Source of the DNA: Comamonas sp. 26
GTDB lineage: Bacteria > Pseudomonadota > Gammaproteobacteria > Burkholderiales > Burkholderiaceae_C
NCBI RefSeq assembly: GCF_002754475.1
Contig: NZ_PEFL01000001.1
Span: 2,232,001 to 2,296,000, forward strand
Direction of reading: 5' to 3'
Length of the DNA: 64,000 nt
Both the position numbers and the translations under genes were made by a program. The notes under the pieces are model-generated. The model worked only from the letters and a program-made list of their open reading frames with translations, did not search any database and had not been told where the DNA came from. Below, piece after piece: positions 61,648 through 64,000 of this stretch. Numbering within the stretch: position 1 is the stretch's first letter; each line of letters begins with the position of its first letter.

Positions 61648-64000
61648 TCACTGCTGCAGCTGCGCCCACACCTTATCCAGGCGCTTGCTACTTACCGGGT
61701 AAGGCGTGCGCAGCTCCTGCGCGAAGAAGCTCACGCGCAGCTCTTCCAGCATCCAGCGGTACTCCTTCATGCGCGCATCCACAGCGCCCTTGCGCTCTGC
61801 CACCAGACGCCAGTAGCGCTGCTCCAGCGGCTGCAGCTCCTTGAGCTTGGCAGCATCGCGGGCTGGGTCGGCGCGGTATTTATCCAGACGGACGGTGATG
61901 GCCTTGAGATAACGGGCATAGTGACCCAGCTGCGTCCACGGCGCGATGGCGATGAAGTTTTTGGGCATCAACTTCTGTAGCTGCTCACCCGCGTCTTTCG
62001 TGGCTTCTGGCGCATTTTTCGTGTCTTTGATCTTGCGCTGGGCAGCCGCGTATTCCAGCAAAATCACGCCGGACATGCGCGCCACTTCGTTGGCAATCAA
62101 GGTCAGACGACCCCGGCCATCTTGCACGCGCTGCTTGAAGTCGGCTTCGTTCGAAGGCAGCGGCTCTTGCAGGAAAGCGCGATCAATGGCCACGTTGATG
62201 ATCTGCTCGCGCAGCTCTTCCTGCGTGCCCAGCGGCATAAAGGCAACGGCCATCTTCTGCAGATCGGGAATGTTCTTTTCCAGGTACTTGAGCGCATCGC
62301 GAATCTGCAGCGCAAAAAGGCGGCGCAGGCCCACTCGATGCTTAGCGGCAGCGGCTTCGGGCTCGTCAAACACTTCAATGCCGACCCCATCACCGTGATC
62401 GATCAAGGCCGGGAAACCAATCAGCGTCGTGCCGCCCTTTTTGATTTCCATCAGCTCGGGCAGCTCGCCAAAGCTCCAGTCCTTGTAACGTGCTTCATGC
62501 GACTGAGCAGGAGGCTTGCTGGCCTGATTGACGGCCTGTACCTTCTCATTTTTAGGAGCTGCTTGCGCCTGATTTGTCTTGGTTTCAGCCTCTTTTTTGC
62601 CAGAATCGCCCTGTTGAACAACGGTAGCAGCTACTTTTAATGAAGCAAGGGCCTGAAACGCTCCACGCGCCTTGGCGCCCCACTCGGCCTTGAGCGCGCC
62701 CAGATTGCGGCTTTGGCCCAGCTGGCGACCATGCTCGTCGGTGATACGGAAGTTCATGAACAAATGCGGGCTCAGCATATCGAGCTTGAAGTCCGCACGT
62801 TTGACGTCCAGCGAGGTCTCGTCGCGAACCTGCTTGAGCAATGCGTCGATCAGCCCTCCCTGAGCCCAGCGCTCACTCTGGGTGAACAGCTCGGCCAAGC
62901 GCGCAGCACTTTCGGGCAGCGGCACAAAGCGGCTGCGCGGGCGCTGCGGCAGACTCTTCAAAAGCGCCTGAATTTTGTCCTTGAGCATGCCAGGCACCAG
63001 CCATTCCGCACGCTCGTCACTCACCTGGTTCAGCACAAACAGCGGCACGGTGACGGTCACGCCATCACGCGCATCGCCGGGGCTATGCAGATAGGCGGCG
63101 GCGCAGTCCACGCCGCCTAGCTTGACCAGCTTGGGGAAGTTGTCAGTGGTGATGCCAGCGGCCTCATGGCGCATCAACTCATCGCGCGACAGGCGCAGCA
63201 GATCAGGGTTGGCCTTGCTCTGGGCGCGGAACCATTGGTCGAAGGTCGCACCGCTGTAGACGTCCTTGGGCAGTTGCTGGTCGTAGAAGGCGAAGATCAG
63301 TTCATCATCCACCAGTACGTCTTGACGGCGGCTCTTGTGCTCCAGCTCTTCCACCTTGCGCATCAGCTTCAAGTTGGCAGGCAAGAAATGCCACTTGGTT
63401 TCCCACTCGCCCTCCACCAGCGCCTGGCGGATGAAGAGGTTGCGTGCCTCGTGCGGGTCGATGCGGCCATAGCTCACGCGACGGCCGTTGTAGACCACCA
63501 GCCCGTACAGCGTGGCGCGCTCCAGCGCCACCACATCGGCCTGCTTTTTGGACCAGTGCGGGTCCAGCATCTGCTTCTTTAAAAGATGACCGCCGACTTC
63601 TTCCAGCCACTGCGGCTCAATGGCTGCAATGCCCCGGCCATACAGACGCGAGGTTTCAACCTGCTCGGCCGCCAGAATCCAGCGGCCGGGCTTCTTGCTC
63701 AGATGGGCGCCGGGGTGGGCATGAAACTTGATGCCATGTGCACCCAGATAGGTTTCGCTTTCCTCGGCCTTGTAGCCGATATTGCCCAAAAGGCCCGCCA
63801 GCATGGAAAGGTGCAGCGCGTCGTAGCCAGCCGCCTCGTTATTGAGCAGCCATTTCTGCTCTTTCACCACCGTCATCAGCTGCGAATGAATATCGCGCCA
63901 TTCGCGCACGCGGCGGATATTGATGAAGTTCTGGCGCAGCAACTGCTCCCACTGGCGGTTGCTGATTTTGTGGCTGGCGGCTTGCTCCACTTCGGAGGGG
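61648..64000 (-). CDS. hrpA: ATP-dependent RNA helicase HrpA, C-terminal part (gene runs off the right edge)
   Basis: The last 784 or so residues of HrpA; the frame is open to the window edge and the helicase motor lies outside. The visible part includes ISNRQWEQLLRQNFINIRRVREWRDIHSQL, the OB-fold region and the DUF3418 C-terminal domain (LIAFYDQ-like LIFAFYDQQLP, FPALIDHGDGV, EYRWMLEELRVSFFAQELRTPYPVS). HrpA is a DEAH RNA helicase that acts on stalled ribosomes. A low-complexity Lys/Gln/Ala stretch (around 62500-62620) interrupts the C-terminal domain. Confidence 0.92.
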   Translation of the reverse strand, partial: PSEVEQAASHKISNRQWEQLLRQNFINIRRVREWRDIHSQLMTVVKEQKWLLNNEAAGYDALHLSMLAGLLGNIGYKAEESETYLGAHGIKFHAHPGAHLSKKPGRWILAAEQVETSRLYGRGIAAIEPQWLEEVGGHLLKKQMLDPHWSKKQADVVALERATLYGLVVYNGRRVSYGRIDPHEARNLFIRQALVEGEWETKWHFLPANLKLMRKVEELEHKSRRQDVLVDDELIFAFYDQQLPKDVYSGATFDQWFRAQSKANPDLLRLSRDELMRHEAAGITTDNFPKLVKLGGVDCAAAYLHSPGDARDGVTVTVPLFVLNQVSDERAEWLVPGMLKDKIQALLKSLPQRPRSRFVPLPESAARLAELFTQSERWAQGGLIDALLKQVRDETSLDVKRADFKLDMLSPHLFMNFRITDEHGRQLGQSRNLGALKAEWGAKARGAFQALASLKVAATVVQQGDSGKKEAETKTNQAQAAPKNEKVQAVNQASKPPAQSHEARYKDWSFGELPELMEIKKGGTTLIGFPALIDHGDGVGIEVFDEPEAAAAKHRVGLRRLFALQIRDALKYLEKNIPDLQKMAVAFMPLGTQEELREQIINVAIDRAFLQEPLPSNEADFKQRVQDGRGRLTLIANEVARMSGVILLEYAAAQRKIKDTKNAPEATKDAGEQLQKLMPKNFIAIAPWTQLGHYARYLKAITVRLDKYRADPARDAAKLKELQPLEQRYWRLVAERKGAVDARMKEYRWMLEELRVSFFAQELRTPYPVSSKRLDKVWAQLQQ

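Overview
The window looks like chromosome from a betaproteobacterium of the family Comamonadaceae, most likely Comamonas or a close relative. The reasons are moderately high GC coding sequence, a 4-hydroxybenzoate hydroxylase with a divergent IclR regulator, orphan Bug/TctC-type binding proteins, betaproteobacterial gene neighbourhoods, and a palindromic intergenic repeat (core AGCGCTT..AAGCGCT) that I associate with this family. The genus is an inference; there is no rRNA in the window.

Layout. 184-5098: a complete branched-chain amino-acid ABC transporter operon (binding protein, livH, livM, livG, livF), with livG frameshifted in a G run. 5200-15531: a short-chain dehydrogenase, an orphan Bug protein, a universal stress protein under a perfect FNR/Anr-type box, a lipoprotein, a 2OG-Fe dioxygenase, pobA and its divergent regulator, then a LysR regulator with a second Bug protein and an MFS carrier. 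15870-22823: cyoABCD quinol oxidase, SURF1 and a RegB/RegA-type redox two-component pair. 23013-35654: housekeeping genes (clpA, clpS, dnaE frameshifted in a C run, bamD, a DinG-type helicase, a PP2C phosphatase, a coiled-coil secreted protein, zapE). 35806-41489: the 2-oxoglutarate dehydrogenase operon sucA-sucB-lpdA. 41709-42878: an AI-2E/PerM family membrane protein.

43073-52589 is the most striking part: a selenocysteine module. It holds fdoG with an in-frame UGA (43661-43663) and a canonical SECIS hairpin, fdoH, fdoI, the maturation factor fdhE, selA, selB and the tRNA-Sec gene selC. The enzyme and every dedicated decoding factor except selenophosphate synthetase (selD, not in the window) lie side by side on one strand.

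52590-58635 looks accessory. Directly after selC come a possible insertion-sequence end, a porin, about 1.1 kb of AT-rich decayed DNA, and then a potE-like antiporter followed by an AdiA/LdcA-type amino-acid decarboxylase (an acid-resistance or polyamine pair). 58711-64000: an acyl-CoA ligase, a HugZ-like FMN protein, a small HEXXH protein and the C-terminal part of the HrpA helicase, which runs off the right edge.

How the parts connect. The respiratory genes (quinol oxidase, SURF1, redox-sensing RegBA, Anr-boxed uspA, quinone-linked formate dehydrogenase, TCA complex) fit an organism that adjusts electron flow to oxygen. The catabolic genes (pobA, Bug proteins, MFS carrier, Liv transporter, acyl-CoA ligase) fit a scavenger of aromatic and organic acids. 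Both frameshifts are single-base losses in G/C homopolymers, one of them in the essential dnaE, so consensus errors are more likely than true pseudogenes.
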